DNA of 64,000 bases from Serpula lacrymans var. lacrymans S7.9 (lineage: Eukaryota > Basidiomycota > Agaricomycetes > Boletales > Serpulaceae): contig NW_006763305.1 in NCBI RefSeq assembly GCF_000218685.1, forward strand, positions 597,298 through 661,297, read 5' to 3'. Below the pieces are notes generated by a model that did no database searches, was not told the origin of the DNA, and saw only the letters and a list, made by a program, of their open reading frames with translations. Positions 45,111 through 57,563 of this stretch are shown piece by piece; the first letter of the stretch is position 1; each line of letters opens with the position of its first letter. The position numbers and the translations under genes were made by a program.

Positions 45111-46842
45111 TTAAATCAGCGCCGCAACTTCAAGATTTGATCGGAGAACGATGCTAGTGAAAGGAGAGAGAGCAGAGCGCGGGGACAATAGTTGAGCGTA
45201 CAGTTGGCAGGGATGTCAAAAAGTTGATAGACTGGGTGGGGGGATGAATGGAAAAAGGTACTCACTCTGTAAACAACGTCAGTCAGTCGAGCATTACAGT
45301 GAGAAATATCGAAGACAGACCTTCAACAGCAGCCATAACAACTCGCAACATTGCCGTATCTGTCGCAGTTGTCACACTTAAGTGCTGTAAGTAAACTCTC
45401 CTGATACACGTAATAGTCTTAATACGCACTGTATATATATTTCACGTTCTTTCGACCGTCCAGCCTTCTGAGCGAGCCTTGAGAAGCGCTTCTTGAAATA
45501 ATCTCGACCAGCTTTCGCATCGCTTGGTTCACCTTCGTAATCCTAGTGGAAATTTTGATTAACGGACGATATTCTGGGTAGATCGAACTTACAGGGAAGA
45601 AGTTCTTGATGTCTGAATGAACTATCTTGCGCTCGAATAGATCGTTCTTGTTCAGGAATAGAATCTAATATCGCGAGTGTAATTTCGTTCCAATCTAGAA
45701 GTAAAATTACGTACAATTGCAGTTTGCTTAAACCATTGCGAATGACATATGGAATCCCATATGGTCATTGCATCTTGCATTTGGTTCTGATAGAACAAAA
45801 CAGAAAATCAGATCGATCACATGACGCCGTTACAGGTCTTGCGGTTCACTTACCGCATCTTTGTCCTCAACCAAACATTGATCATACCCGCTTAGACTAA
45901 CCAAAAAGAGAATACTTGTCACATCTTGGAAACAGTGTATCCATTTTCTCCGCTCGCTCTTTTGACCGCCGACATCTACCATAAGCATTTCATGGTCGTG
46001 AAGCTGGAAGTTTGTCTCCGTTATACCGATCGTGCGTGCTCTACATTGAACAATATCTTGCTCTGTTGGTTGATACGCAGGCTCAAAGAGACGTTCTAGG
46101 TCCGGGTAGAAGTATGACAAGCTATACGTGTGGAGCTTGAGCCACTTCTTTTAACAGTGAAATACCACGTACTTTTCTGGGATAGCTGCCTCATTGCCTC
46201 GTTCATATGCCTTTTGTATGTTGGGGTCGTCCCACAGACACCTTAGGGGCTCGAAGTAGTCTGCTGGGAAAGGTTCCCAGTCACGGATATCAACAGCATT
46301 TCTCACTAGCTCCACATGGGACATTACGTCTTCAGATGGTTCGAGGTCCATATCCTCCATGGCCTCAAAGAGGTAGTTCATGCCAGTAGTCAGATTATTG
46401 AAGACAAGTTGCCGATAAGACTCTATTTCCCCTGGCGAGAACGGCACCCTATGGATAAGCCGCATTTGCTAGCCATGAGAAGTTAAGCGTCAGGTACAAC
46501 CAAGAGAGCGCAACTTCAATATACCTTGAGTATTGTCGACTTTCCTGAGTCACCGGATCCAAGTAATAAAACCTGGAAATAGACATTAGAATGGTATCAT
46601 TATACAGTTAGCTGGTGCTAGTCACACCTTGACTTGAGAAGACATCTTTGCTCTAGCCTGTGAGAGCGAATGTCAGTACCGATCAAATGATGAGCAAATT
46701 AATAGTTGAAGAAGGCATAAAAGAGACTGCGTTAATGTCGGTGAAGGCTTACCTCCCTCAAGTATTTCTCAGCCTCTCGATGTTTCTTCTTATCTTCCTC
46801 CGACACCTCTATCATACCCCCCGAAGACATACATGCTCCCAT
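45111..46842 (-). CDS. Heterotrimeric G-protein alpha subunit
   Basis: GTP-binding signal transducer at the plasma membrane. Model (minus, 11 exons): 46842-46753, 46657-46628, 46572-46525, 46468-46173, 46121-45854, 45786-45715, 45664-45593, 45542-45430, 45376-45321, 45266 (single base), 45153-45111; 362 aa. The N-terminus MGACMSSGG has the Gly for myristoylation and a Cys for palmitoylation. P-loop is LLLGSGDSGKST (Lys 51), where most G-alpha have GAGESGKST. Switch I is RARTIGITET, switch II VDVGGQKSERRKW, then LNKNDLF and TTATDT. Residues after VMAAVE match the canonical C-terminal helix (IVLRSNLEVAALI) only if a 1-nt exon is used; otherwise translation ends AAVEE. The C-terminus lacks the pertussis-toxin Cys. 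Subgroup is not assigned. Confidence 0.93.
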
Positions 46843-49824
46843 TATGACCTACGACTAGAACTAGAATAAATGTGTGAGGAGGGGGTGGCAAGGGATATGT
46901 GCCAATACAAGCGCGCAAAGCAATTGAGCGTCCAGGAAAGTGAGAAAGACGGGGAGGGTAAAGACTGAGAAAACCTGAGGACCGAATACACAGGCTGTTG
47001 ACAAATTAGACGCCGAATGATGGAAGCAGTGATCAATGAAACAACAAGGATCAACAACAAGCTTTGAAACAGAGCAAAGAACGCAAAGCCTCCAGGCTGT
47101 TGGCAATGCAGAAAGGCAAGGCAGGAGAACGAAAATGTGGTAGAGAAGAGAACGATAGCGAGGTCAAGCCAGCCCTGTAAGTGAGACTCTGTCGTCGAAT
47201 GCTGTGCCACGCGCCCGTCGTTGGGAGTAATTGAGGAAAAAAATATATCACGAAACGTCGGCTATAATTCACTCGTAGTCTGAAATAGCAACCAAATTCG
47301 CATCAAATCTGCAGAAAGACACAAGTCGATCATGATCTCTTGCTTAGTACACACCGCATTCCATCACTTTATGACACATCCTTCATGGAATGTCATACAA
47401 ATGGGAGCTCAGTGACAATGATCGTAGTCGTCTGCGTTCAAAGTATAGAAGTACTTCTTGCAATACTGGCCGGCCGGTTACTGCATGGAGCGAATGCTTT
47501 TTCACAGAAACATTCGACAATGCACACAGCGACGACATCAAAAAGGCGCGATAATTAGGGTTGGAATATATTCAATTCCTCCGCGACAATGCTACCGGTC
47601 GCCTACAAATTAGCAGAAATGTCACAATGACATATAGTCAGTAGTTGAGTTATATTGGGAGTCAAGGTCCCTAGTTCCTCACAGCCCAACTATTCGACAA
47701 CCGTGGAGATCCTGTGCATTTTTGAGGCCACCCTTAGGACCAATATCAAGTAAATTAATCCTTCACAGCGGGAAACTTTTAGTCTCGTGCGATTGCGTCG
47801 AAATCACCACAACATCCTTCCACTAGTGTTGGTGGCGCTAATTGTGTTGAGTATCATGGGAATGAAATCGGGCCGTCAGGTAAGTCAGGTTGACAGGCCG
47901 CATCAGAACCTACGAGGGAGGCCATCAGAAACAGGTGCGCTCTGACAAAGCACAACACTTTTGGACACCCAGGTGGTCTGCCATGCGACAGGGCGGGATA
48001 TCAGCTTCTTTTTGGCTGTGCTTTTGATTCCTCCGAGTGGCAAGACCAAGGATCCTGTCTGCATACATGAGCATTAGACCGATGAGGGCGGCAACATAAC
48101 TAAAGGTAATCCATTCGGCCCTTGTATCAACCTAATAAAGTTCTAACTCTTAACTAGTAAAGATGCGGCGGCAGTGGCGGTGTTTCAGACTCGTCACCCG
48201 AGAGTGCTGTTTGAATATCATAATCCACGGATGAATCGCCACGATGATCATCATAGACCTCTGCAATCAGACCAAACTAATGATGACACACAGTGAGTGG
48301 GCGTCGTACGTGCAGTGACAAGAACTCGACAGGAACTTACACTGTCGCACCTGCAGTTCATCAGATCATTGACAACAACAAATCTTATCAGATGCGGAGC
48401 CGCGGCGAGGTCCTTGCGGCGAGTCGGCTTGGTAATGAAATCTGCCTGGGAAACATATACGCGAGCAGGGCAGCGGGTGTTGCGGCTTCAGCAATCCTAT
48501 GCAGTGTATGTAAGTAGTTGCTCACTATCAGCACAAAGATGATATCGGGGACATGGCCGAGCGCTGCAATGCAAGGTGTCTAACTGGCACTCCCACATCA
48601 ACAGGGATGCCAATAGAACGACGAACAATTGTCGCGGGATGACAGGTCGATATGCCTTTTGGGAGTGCGCAGTCATAGCAATTGCTAGTGCTAGTTGCTG
48701 GAAATGTCGATTTCAGCGCACATGATTGAAAAACTAATCTGGATACCAAACATACGATATTAGCGGTGCCTTGTGAGTGATCATCATCGTGTCATCACAT
48801 CAATGTCCGGGAAAGACAGCCATAAGTAAAGCACTGACAGGACGGTGAGATCGTAAGCCAACCGATGATTCTGGGCGACACAGGCAAGACACATGCACGA
48901 AGATTTTTACATCTAGAACTTCGACAAGTGGAAGGACGCCAGCAGCGGCGAAACAAAACATGATGACTTTAACGCTCAGGAGTGATCGGTACTTGTCTTG
49001 GGTCGATGACTTGAGTATGAGCACTGAAAGGAGATGATCTTTCAAAGTAACATCTGAAACATGGTAGAGGGCGACATGCAAAATGCTGAGGAGACGCTAT
49101 GATGCAAGGCTGTCAGTCACATCTGGGGGTAATGGTACGATAGGGTGAGTGGTCTCCCGAGGGATGTGCCACAGCGGTTCCATAAAGCGCGTTACAATGG
49201 GGATGCTTGTGTCTGCGGTACGTGCAACCACTAAAACGTTGAAGATAAAGCGATAAGAGGTAAACACGACTTACCTGAAGCTTGCATATATGCAGGCCCA
49301 GGCGGCAAATACATACGTTATTCCCTGTAGAGGTGACCGATCGGAACCACATAATGTATCGCAGAGGTCCATGAAAAGAGAATTGTTGAAAATGTGTCCT
49401 GACTTCGCCCAAGGCTTGTTATCCTTGCGTATTGGGTTATCAACCAACCTATAGAATGTCGCGATCGGTCCAGAAGCTATGTTCCTCTGAATTCACGATA
49501 AACTTGGATCCATACGAGCATTCACGAGCGCGCTCTCCTTGCTTAACGTTGATGACTACAATGGCCACAACCGGCAATAATCAGAGGATTACAGGTGAAG
49601 GAGAGTGGTGGTTATAAACTTGGGTGTTGGCTGGGTGACCAAAATGGAAACTTTGCACAGCCACATCCTTGTCTTCCCTTCGCCGACTGGTATTGTTCAA
49701 TTTTGTTCTAAAGCTTGCACATATCATCAACTAACGGATATTTATTTGCTAGTTAGCTCAAAGTTACCATTTCGAGTGGCAACCACACAAAGGAAAAAAG
49801 GAACATACGTATCACATTTACCGT
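46843..49824. other. Long stretch without a supported gene
   Basis: 3 kb. The part next to 46843 should be the G-alpha promoter and leader. Minus-strand pieces at 48800-49081 (SLLSVKVIMFCFAAAGVLPL) and a hydrophobic TYVFAAWACIYASF near 49290-49330 suggest exons of a membrane protein, but the exon order and frames do not join convincingly; it may be a decayed gene. Confidence 0.4.
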
Positions 49825-51867
49825 ATGGCCAAAAATGCTCGCAAACGCCAAAGAACCGAAAAAAACCAGGACGAACAAGCTCAGCCATTAGGAGCAAAGG
49901 TAGCATTGGACGACGATGCTAGTAAAGATGATGAGGAAAGACGTCTGGAGAGCATTCTTTTTGGCGTTCCTTACAAGCCATCGGGGAATAAAGGCAAGGA
50001 TGTGCTAGCGTTTTCTGACGAAGAAGAAGATCTCGAAGATGTGGGAGCCGGCAAGGAACTGGAGAATATGCTGGATTCAGATGTGAGTTCTCTATATCTT
50101 TTCGCGCATATATTGACAGGTGATTGATCTTCCACGTAGCTTTTCTTCGTAGACGACAGTACTATGCCGTCAGGAGGTATCCCAGACTCACAGACAAGTC
50201 AACAGGAAGATGAAGATAGGGAGCAAGATGACGAAGCGGATGATGCAGAAGTTTCTGATGCTGGGCTCACAGAAGTACAACCACAAGATTTCTCAGAAGG
50301 ACAGCTTGCACCCTCGGAAAACCCTCTGTCGTCAAAAGGCCGAAAAGCCCCTGCCTGGATGGACCCTGACGATGCTAACATCCAGATATCCCTCGCTTCT
50401 AATAATCGGCTGCGAAAAATGCGTGATGCTCCCTCAGATGACACCGTCGGAGGTCGAGAGTATGAAAGAAGACTACGAAGACAATACGAGCGCATCAATC
50501 CAACTCCAGATTGGGCATCTAATGCTCGCCAAAAGCTTCACAAGTCAAAAAGGAGAAGGTCGTCGGTTTCGGGTTCCGAGTCAGAGGATGGTGATGAATT
50601 CGAGGACTTTATTCCTGATATCCTCAATTCCACTGCAGGTATAGTCGGTACAAGGAAGTCGAGAAAGCTTCCCCAGGGAACATTGTCCATCGAGCGCCTC
50701 CGTGATGCAAATCAAGCTGCTCCCGCTGAAGGCGAGATTAAAGCCTTACACTTCCATCCGTCTCCTCAGGTGCCAATGCTTCTCACCGCAAGTTCAGACC
50801 GGCGGCTTCGCCTCTTTCATGTATGTATCCTTACCGTGAAACTCAGCAGCCTTTAATATCTTCTCTTACCTCTTACTACGTTAGATTGATGGCCTCACGA
50901 ATCCACATATGCAGACACTCCATATCCCCTCTCTTCCACTTTCAAACGCCGTCTTCCATCCTGACGGGTCCTCCATTTTATTAACGGGTTCACGCCCTTT
51001 CTATTACACTTACGATCTACAATCTGGTGCGTCACATCGATCTCCGAGGGGACTCTGGGGAACCACTTTCTCCTCCGACCGTACTGCACAAGGCGCTACC
51101 ATGGAGATGTGCGCATTCAATCCAACAGGCGACATACTCGCTGTTGCTGGTCGGCGTGGATATATTCACCTTGTCGACTGGCGGTCAGGTACGGCGCAGG
51201 TCACCGGGGAACTTAAAGCCAACACTGCAATCAAGTCCATATGGTGGGCACGCGGTGGGCGCGGGGAGCTCATGAGTCTCGGAGAAGACTCACAGGTGTA
51301 TGTCTGGGACATCGGGCAACGGAGATGTGTAAAACGGTGGCAGGATGAAGGTGGTTTTGGAAGCCGGTTGATGAGCGGTGACAAAGCAGGGAACTACCTT
51401 GCTATAGGGTGAAATTGATTCATTTGGTTGTGTGTTGATTGAATTGACTGTTAAAAATTTCTTCTTTTTCAGATCTACCGGTGGTCTTGTCAATGTCTAT
51501 GGATCCCATGGCACTTCTCAGCCAGGAGATGAAAGATCAAAGCCCCTGAAGACTATCGGCAACATTACGACTTCTATTTCAACGCTTCGTTTCAACCATG
51601 ACTCACAGCTTCTTGCCGTAGCCAGCAACGTTAAAAAGGATCAACTACGTCTGGTAAGCTTCAGAACTTCTTCAAACCACACACGACTTAGACTACCATC
51701 AGATCCACTTGCCTTCCTTGACTGCTTTTGGAAATTGGCCGACCTCAAGCACTCCGTTGGGTCATGTCACTGCTATAGACTTCTCTTCCACCAGCCAATA
51801 TCTAGCAGTTGGGAACAACCGCGGACGTGCTTTACTATACAGCCTGAGAGACTTCACGCAACTTTGA
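49825..51867 (+). CDS. UTP18: U3 snoRNP / small-subunit processome protein UTP18
   Basis: WD40 protein of the nucleolar small-subunit processome, needed for 18S rRNA maturation. Model: 49825-50082, 50140-50820, 50885-51408, 51473-51653, 51703-51867 (602 aa, frame closed). The N-terminus is basic (MAKNARKRQRTEKN), then a long acidic, Ser-rich region with LEDVGAGKELENMLDSD and KAPAWMDPDDANIQISL, both typical of Utp18. The propeller fills the C-terminal half: IKALHFHPSPQVPMLLTASS, GLWGTTFSSD, GRRGYIHLVDWRSG, SQVYVWDIGQRRCVKRW, SGDKAGNYLAIGSTGGLVNV, TTSISTLRFNHDSQLLAVAS, IHLPSLTAFGNWPTSSTPLG, ending LLYSLRDFTQL. All splice junctions are ordinary GT-AG. Confidence 0.95.
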
Positions 51868-52017
51868 TCGTCTCCACATTACGAGAGAAAAAGAGTGCTA
51901 ATTAGTGCCCAGTTACTATACATAAGTCGTGTGGGACATACCCCCGTGCAGAACGAAGACAACAAAATATACAGTAATTCTGCAGACATAAAATGGGGGG
52001 GAAAAACAATGACGACA

Positions 52018-55000
52018 TTACCTGTTAGCATACCGTGCTAAAAGGTCGGTGTATGTTTCAGATATCTATGAAAAGCTAAGTTCTGGGAATGTTGGACATG
52101 CCACGTTTGCCTTACTTTCTCCGCACGTCGTCTCCCGTCGGGGACAAAACGGCAAATGACAGTAGAACATTCAAACCAACGTTTGGCCTCATCAATCAGT
52201 GATGCGCTGTCAAAGAAAACAATCCATTAATACAGACGTCATCCGGATATTGTAAATGTCGAACTGTAAACATTCGATGCCGGTGTTGTAAGACGTGCTG
52301 AGAAGCCATTGACGTTCATCCATCGGGTATAGCTTCAGTGTGACCGTTACCATACGGGTGATTACAGTTCATGGTGGGCACGTACGTCACCGCTGTCATC
52401 GTGTAGATCGCCATGCTCATCGAGCACTGCGACGGCTTGTTCCATGTATCCAATAGCCTTGGTCCTATCTGACGCAGTGTTTCGTGAAAGGAGTACTGTA
52501 CAGATTGATCGTAACCACCGAGAGAACTTTTCCACGGATAGGCACCTGTGGTCCAGACACGCATGCAAAATCGCCTGGTATACTTGAGGCATCATACGCA
52601 AGGCGATAAGCGTCAAGTTCGTACCTCTAATGCTGTGAACAAAACTGCGGATGCGCTAAGTCCAGCTGCCCACTCCCTTTGTGAAACCAAATCAACTCAC
52701 CGTTGACCGGGCAACTCTTGTCTCCCCACTACATCACAATCAGATGAACAAAACTCGCTGATCAGGTGAGAACGAACTAATATGTCGGCAATTGCCTCAA
52801 AGGTTTCCAAAACTGGAGCGTCGTGCTGAGCGGCCTCCTAATCGTGGTCAGCTTCCATTCCACAACCAGGGCTGATCAGATCAACAATGCACCTCGATGA
52901 TATGTGAAACCGAAATCCAGTCCTGTAGCCCACATAAAATTTCAACCTCGAAAACACCCAAAACGTGAAGGAAAGATTGGGCTCGAGTGGAATCGTCAGC
53001 CGGCAATTGTATTTTCCCCATGATGTTTATGATTCGTTGCTTGCATGACTTTATTTCCGTAGCAAGGGCCCGGAGGTGCTCCGGCTGGTAACATTTAGGA
53101 GAGTTTTACAAGAAAGGAAAGTCCTCACCTGTATGAGACTTTCAGCGGCACGCTGACGAGTGAAAATCACTATGAAATCTAAATAAGCCATAGAATAAAT
53201 TTGCAAAATATCGCTCAAGACTCACCCCGGCCCGCTATTGCCGCGAAAGATGCATTGATCGTGTACATGTGGGTATTTGCATCCACTTCAACCAAGGAAT
53301 TAGCGGTAAATAGCCCCAATAACTATGTTCGGCAGGAGCTTCGTTAGCACATATGCACTCGGCAGAGGAATGGGGCCGACCTGTCTCGAGACGTCAAACA
53401 TTTCTGGTATCTGCTCCTCGTCTTCCTGCCAGTCGGAACAGCCTTGGATGGCACAATTATATGCCGTTCGCCATAGCCACGATATATCTTTGATCACCAG
53501 GGCCGAATTTTCAGCAGATGCGCTTGCTACCCATGTCTTCGCTGAAATAGATCATTCAAATCCGTCAGCTCTCAAGGAATTCGATTGACCTACCATTTGT
53601 GAAGTGCTCAAGCAATGTTTGTACTAGAAGGCGCCTAGAACAGTCAATGATGGTGGCGTACCTTCGCACGACGGATGCGCTTACTTATTTGCGCCGGGTT
53701 GTCCGAGGAGTTGCAGAATGAGTCTGATTATACATCGAATCAACGTCATGGCTTCCGTTACTGTGTCCACGTTCTCTCGATATTTCAGCGTGCTAAGTAG
53801 CGCGTTCAGTACGGAAAGGAGAAGCGCCTTCATGTCAGAATCGCGTGATAGTTGCGTAGCTAACAGAAGCATCTTCCGGTCAAAACCGGGAGCTGCCACC
53901 ATTTCATGAACACATTTGATAGCTAAACTACCAGGTCAATGGTTGAACACGACGTTTCGGCACCTTGTTGACGAACCTTCATCTTCAAGACCTACATATG
54001 GCGTTAGTCAAACCGGTTCGATATATCACTTTAACGCTCAAACCTTGGTGTACACTAATCAACAATTTCACATAATGGGTGGTAGCCTCATTGCTGTGAC
54101 ATCGCCGTATGATAGTTGCTGCTCTGGCATATTCCTTGCACTGGAGATAGCACAAAGCGGTCTTTCGGAGACATTTGGAGGAACTGACGGACCCTAGACT
54201 CTTGAAAATTGAATGTGTGCCACATAGGAACCAATCAGCAGCCACACTCCATCGCCCGGCATGATAATGGCGATCACCATATTGCCATATCAGCTATTAA
54301 TGGAAAAATCAAACTTACACGCTGAAAGCAGCATTATGTGGCATCACATTTGACCGACTTACTGTGAGACATGCAGTGGCAGGCACTTTGGTGATTTCAA
54401 TGTCGGTTTTGGAAATTTCTACGGATTTGTGCTCCCGCATCAGAAAGTGCAGTTTAGCCTATGCAATGTTTTCAGTACAACTTACCCGTAAATGAATTTT
54501 CTACATCCGCCATTGCCCTCTTGTGATCTTCATCTTTGGAACAGTGAAAAATCAAAGAAAGCAGAAGTCTGTCAATAAATTGGACTCCAGAACCATCGGG
54601 ATGTTCTAAAGCCCGGTGTACACAATGCTGAATCGCGGTAGTTACCAAGACGCTAGAATGGTATTTGCCTGAGAGTTTGGGCGAGGAAAGCCAAATGAAT
54701 CTTACTGCTGTTGGGAAAGCGTACGAAGTTCCTGTAAAATACTTGTGAACGGGTTAGCAAAACCACGGACGCTGTATCATGATGGCACAAACTCTGTTAG
54801 ATTAGTTTCAGAAAAGGACATGTTGTCAATGATAGATTGTAACGCTATATGCGATGTTGGGATGTGATGAAAGGGTCATCTTCGTCAATCGCCGCACTGT
54901 AGAACAATCGAGACGGGCAACGGAAGCTCACCCTGCAAAACGGCTGTTTCGCCGGCCTTTCGCCGCTTTACGATGGCCAATCTCATCCATCGAAGCTGCT

Positions 55001-56751
55001 GAAACTCGGAGCTTGCCTATTAGAAGCATGATGCGGATTATGATTAAATGTGCTGATATGATAGATATACATACATGGTCAACGGAACCGTCTATGGACG
55101 AAATAACTTCTTCTAGTGCAGCTTCCGCTCGGTTCAAATTCTCCGAGTCTTGCGACGATGAAAGGAAGTACCCGCGGGCTAAGAGAACGGAAAAGAGGTG
55201 TTGATCATACGCATTGGTATACCTAAAATGGTTGCTCACCCAGACTCCTGAGAATTGATCTCTATTTCAAGGGACTTAGTGCGTTCGCCGCATTCGAATA
55301 AACCATTCACATCACTGACCTTCAACTCCGCTATACCGGCTGTGGCCGAGCTATCCATTGGCTCAACCACGGAGAACGCCTTCTGCATCCAACGAACAGC
55401 ATCAAGCGCTTTGACCGCGATGTCTCTTACACCTGTGCTACTTTGGTAGGAATTTCTCAAGAATGATTTTCCGATTTCGAGTAATTTCGAGGCAAGCATT
55501 TCCCGCTTATGGTCCGTGAGCTTTCACGGATCCATAATGTTTTGTATAGGAGACTTACGTCACGAGGAGATAAAAGGGCAAGCTGTTTGTCGTTTTCTGT
55601 GCCGCAATCACGTTTTCAGTATGGATGGCTATGATGTGACAAAACAGGCACGGAGATAACCTGTAATCTTATCTGCCATAAACGTTGCCAGACCATCGTT
55701 TTTTTCTCTCCACGCCTCCGTACAGAAAGTGACGTTAAGACGGCTGAGTCATATTCAATGGTTTGATCGAACACTCACCGCTTCCATTCTACTGCAGTAA
55801 TAGAGGGTGGTGACACGTGCCTTAGACTGCTGTTGCACCACATCTTGCGTATTCATAGTTCTCAGCGAGTCTTCGAACTTACAGGCTGATGGTCAGTTGG
55901 TATTCCCAATGACGAAGTCAGAATGAAATGGTCAATATATCAACCTTGGCTGCGCATGTCAAGACGCTGGCTGCTACATCATTCTTTCCCAGTTCTGAAA
56001 CCCGTGATAAGAGAGCAAAAATGATCAGCCTCGTGCCCTATGCCATACGCACATCAAAACCCTGGTGCAGTGAGAATCACATACCTGAAAGCGTCGCTCC
56101 TGTCTTACTTGCGACTTGAAGCATATGAAGTAGCGCTATAGGTATAGGTTAGTTTATCATGATACGCAATATCCCCGTAGGGTCGGGGCATTTCTCAAAG
56201 ACCTTCGAAACTAGGTTTTGGCTCCAAACCAGCCTCCATGAGGCGAAACCCTGCTAATCTCACTGTTCCCCGCCCAAACCACCGCCCCGATCAGTAAAGA
56301 AATCAATTCTCGCGAAAATTTTGGACAAACGAGCGGCAAAGATAACACTGCTATTGTTCTCCGAGTCTCGACGAAAGAAGCCGGACGTGTTCCATAGGTT
56401 GACACCTTTTAGTTCGACAATTTTCCTATCTGTGACTGTATGCAAAGAATATGCGTGTACGTACCTTCCTGATCGAGTACGTCTGCCCATTTATTCCAGG
56501 CTTTGGTTGATTTTGGACGGTGATCCGTAAATGATTTCGCCAATGCTGCTATGTGATACAGGTCACCGACTGTGGAGGAGCTATCCGTAATCGAATCGTT
56601 GAGCTTGGGTTTTGTGTTGATCAGGAGATCTAGTATCATAGAATATGGTCGGATCAAGCATGGCACGATGTTGTCGGGAAAGTTCACCCTTTATTTCATC
56701 ATATATGCCTTGCAGGTTTGACGGCAATGTTTGCTTTTTGTTAGCAGACAT
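52018..56751 (-). CDS. SPO22: Meiotic crossover protein SPO22/ZIP4 (TPR repeat)
   Basis: Large minus-strand gene with many short exons. The start at 56751 reads MSANKKQTLPSNLQGIYDEI and splices into KDLLINTKPKLND, then VGDLYHIAALAKSFTDHRPK and ADVLDQEG-VNLWNTSG, the conserved N-terminus of the family. Helical TPR-like blocks follow, for example KALDAVRWMQKAFSVVE (55350-55430), YDQHLFSVLLARGYFLSSS, RAEAALEEVISSIDG, KTALCYLQCKEYARAATIIR and WLWRTAYNCAIQGCSDWQED. The end is well defined: DEAKRWFECSTVICRFVPDG, RRRAEK, then after an intron ISETYTDLLARYANR and TAA at 52018. ZIP4/SPO22 is a ZMM scaffold for crossovers at the synaptonemal complex. Individual exon borders in the middle were not all resolved. 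Confidence 0.82.
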
Positions 56752-57039
56752 CGTAAGATGCGACGGCTCGTAAGCTGAGGACAGCTAGGCGAGTTAGGAG
56801 AAACGCGTAAAGTCACGCCGTGACCGAGCGTGTTTGGAAACATTCAATTATTTTTTTATTTTGTAATTTTACAAATGTAATTCAATTATCACTTGGCAGA
56901 TACGGATACTTCTTATGTAATAACAATTCGTATTTATTTACTCGGGTGCGCCCAACGCCGGATTGCAAAAATAATTATGTGAAATAAATGTCTCCTATAA
57001 CGGAACCTTGAACGGAACTACAACCTTGCTGAACTCAGA
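56752..57039. promoter_or_regulatory. Divergent promoter between SPO22 and a small conserved gene
   Basis: 288 bases between the two opposite start codons; AT-rich centre (56850-56930) with T- and A-runs. No specific site recognised. Confidence 0.45.
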
Positions 57040-57563
57040 ATGGCCGAACAAAGGAGTGTTCCTACCATTGATGCCGGAGTAATAGCACATAATCGAAGAG
57101 TCAGTATCGCGTTCCTTTCCACTGGAAATACATGCCATCACATTTTACTAACAGCAGCATCATGATCTTTAGGAAGCTCAGCGGGATGGAGCGTTTGCTG
57201 GTCTGACGTCGGGTCTAGCAGGAGGCAAGTGCATCTACTGTCACCGTGTGCCTGGTAGCTATCGTCTGAATTGCCTCATATAACTTTCGCAGCGTTGTTG
57301 GGATCCAAGGTCATGGGCTTTGGCAGAAATAAAACAATAGTCTGTGGTATTTGTAAGTCGCATCTGTCCTTGTATCCTTCCTGAGACCAGTGCTTCAAGT
57401 TACCCCTTCTGAGATTCTATCTACATGGCCATATTGACCAACTTGTTATTTCCATGTAGTCACGGGAGCTCTTTCCGGTTATTACTTCACGCAAGCTTTC
57501 TTCTCGTCTAATGTATCCCGTTTGAAGCCCAGACAGAACAGTCACACCGATAGTATAGAATGA
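57040..57563 (+). CDS. Small conserved fungal protein, two membrane-like segments (91 aa)
   Basis: Four short exons: 57040-57099, 57173-57224, 57293-57352, 57460-57563 (91 aa, frame closed). Protein begins MAEQRSVPTIDAGVIAHNRR, then EAQRDGAFAGLTSGLAG, ALLGSKVMGFGRNKTIVCGI, and FTGALSGYYFTQAFFSSNVS with a polar tail. The two Gly-rich hydrophobic stretches separated by FGRNKT look like paired membrane helices, as in small mitochondrial or ER proteins; I believe similar proteins occur widely in basidiomycetes, but I cannot name the family. The second intron (57225-57292) starts GGAG|GCAAGT, the exact GC-AG donor consensus. No exon exceeds 104 bases, so ORF scanning would miss it. Confidence 0.72.

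Noticed and set aside
46842..47210. Hydrophobic 122-codon minus ORF upstream of the G-alpha start
   Set aside because: It lies in the promoter and leader of the G-alpha gene and shows no homology or splice link.
48290..49412. Possible seven-helix receptor or PAQR-type gene
   Set aside because: A few hydrophobic stretches look right, but frames and exon order do not join and no signature motif is present.
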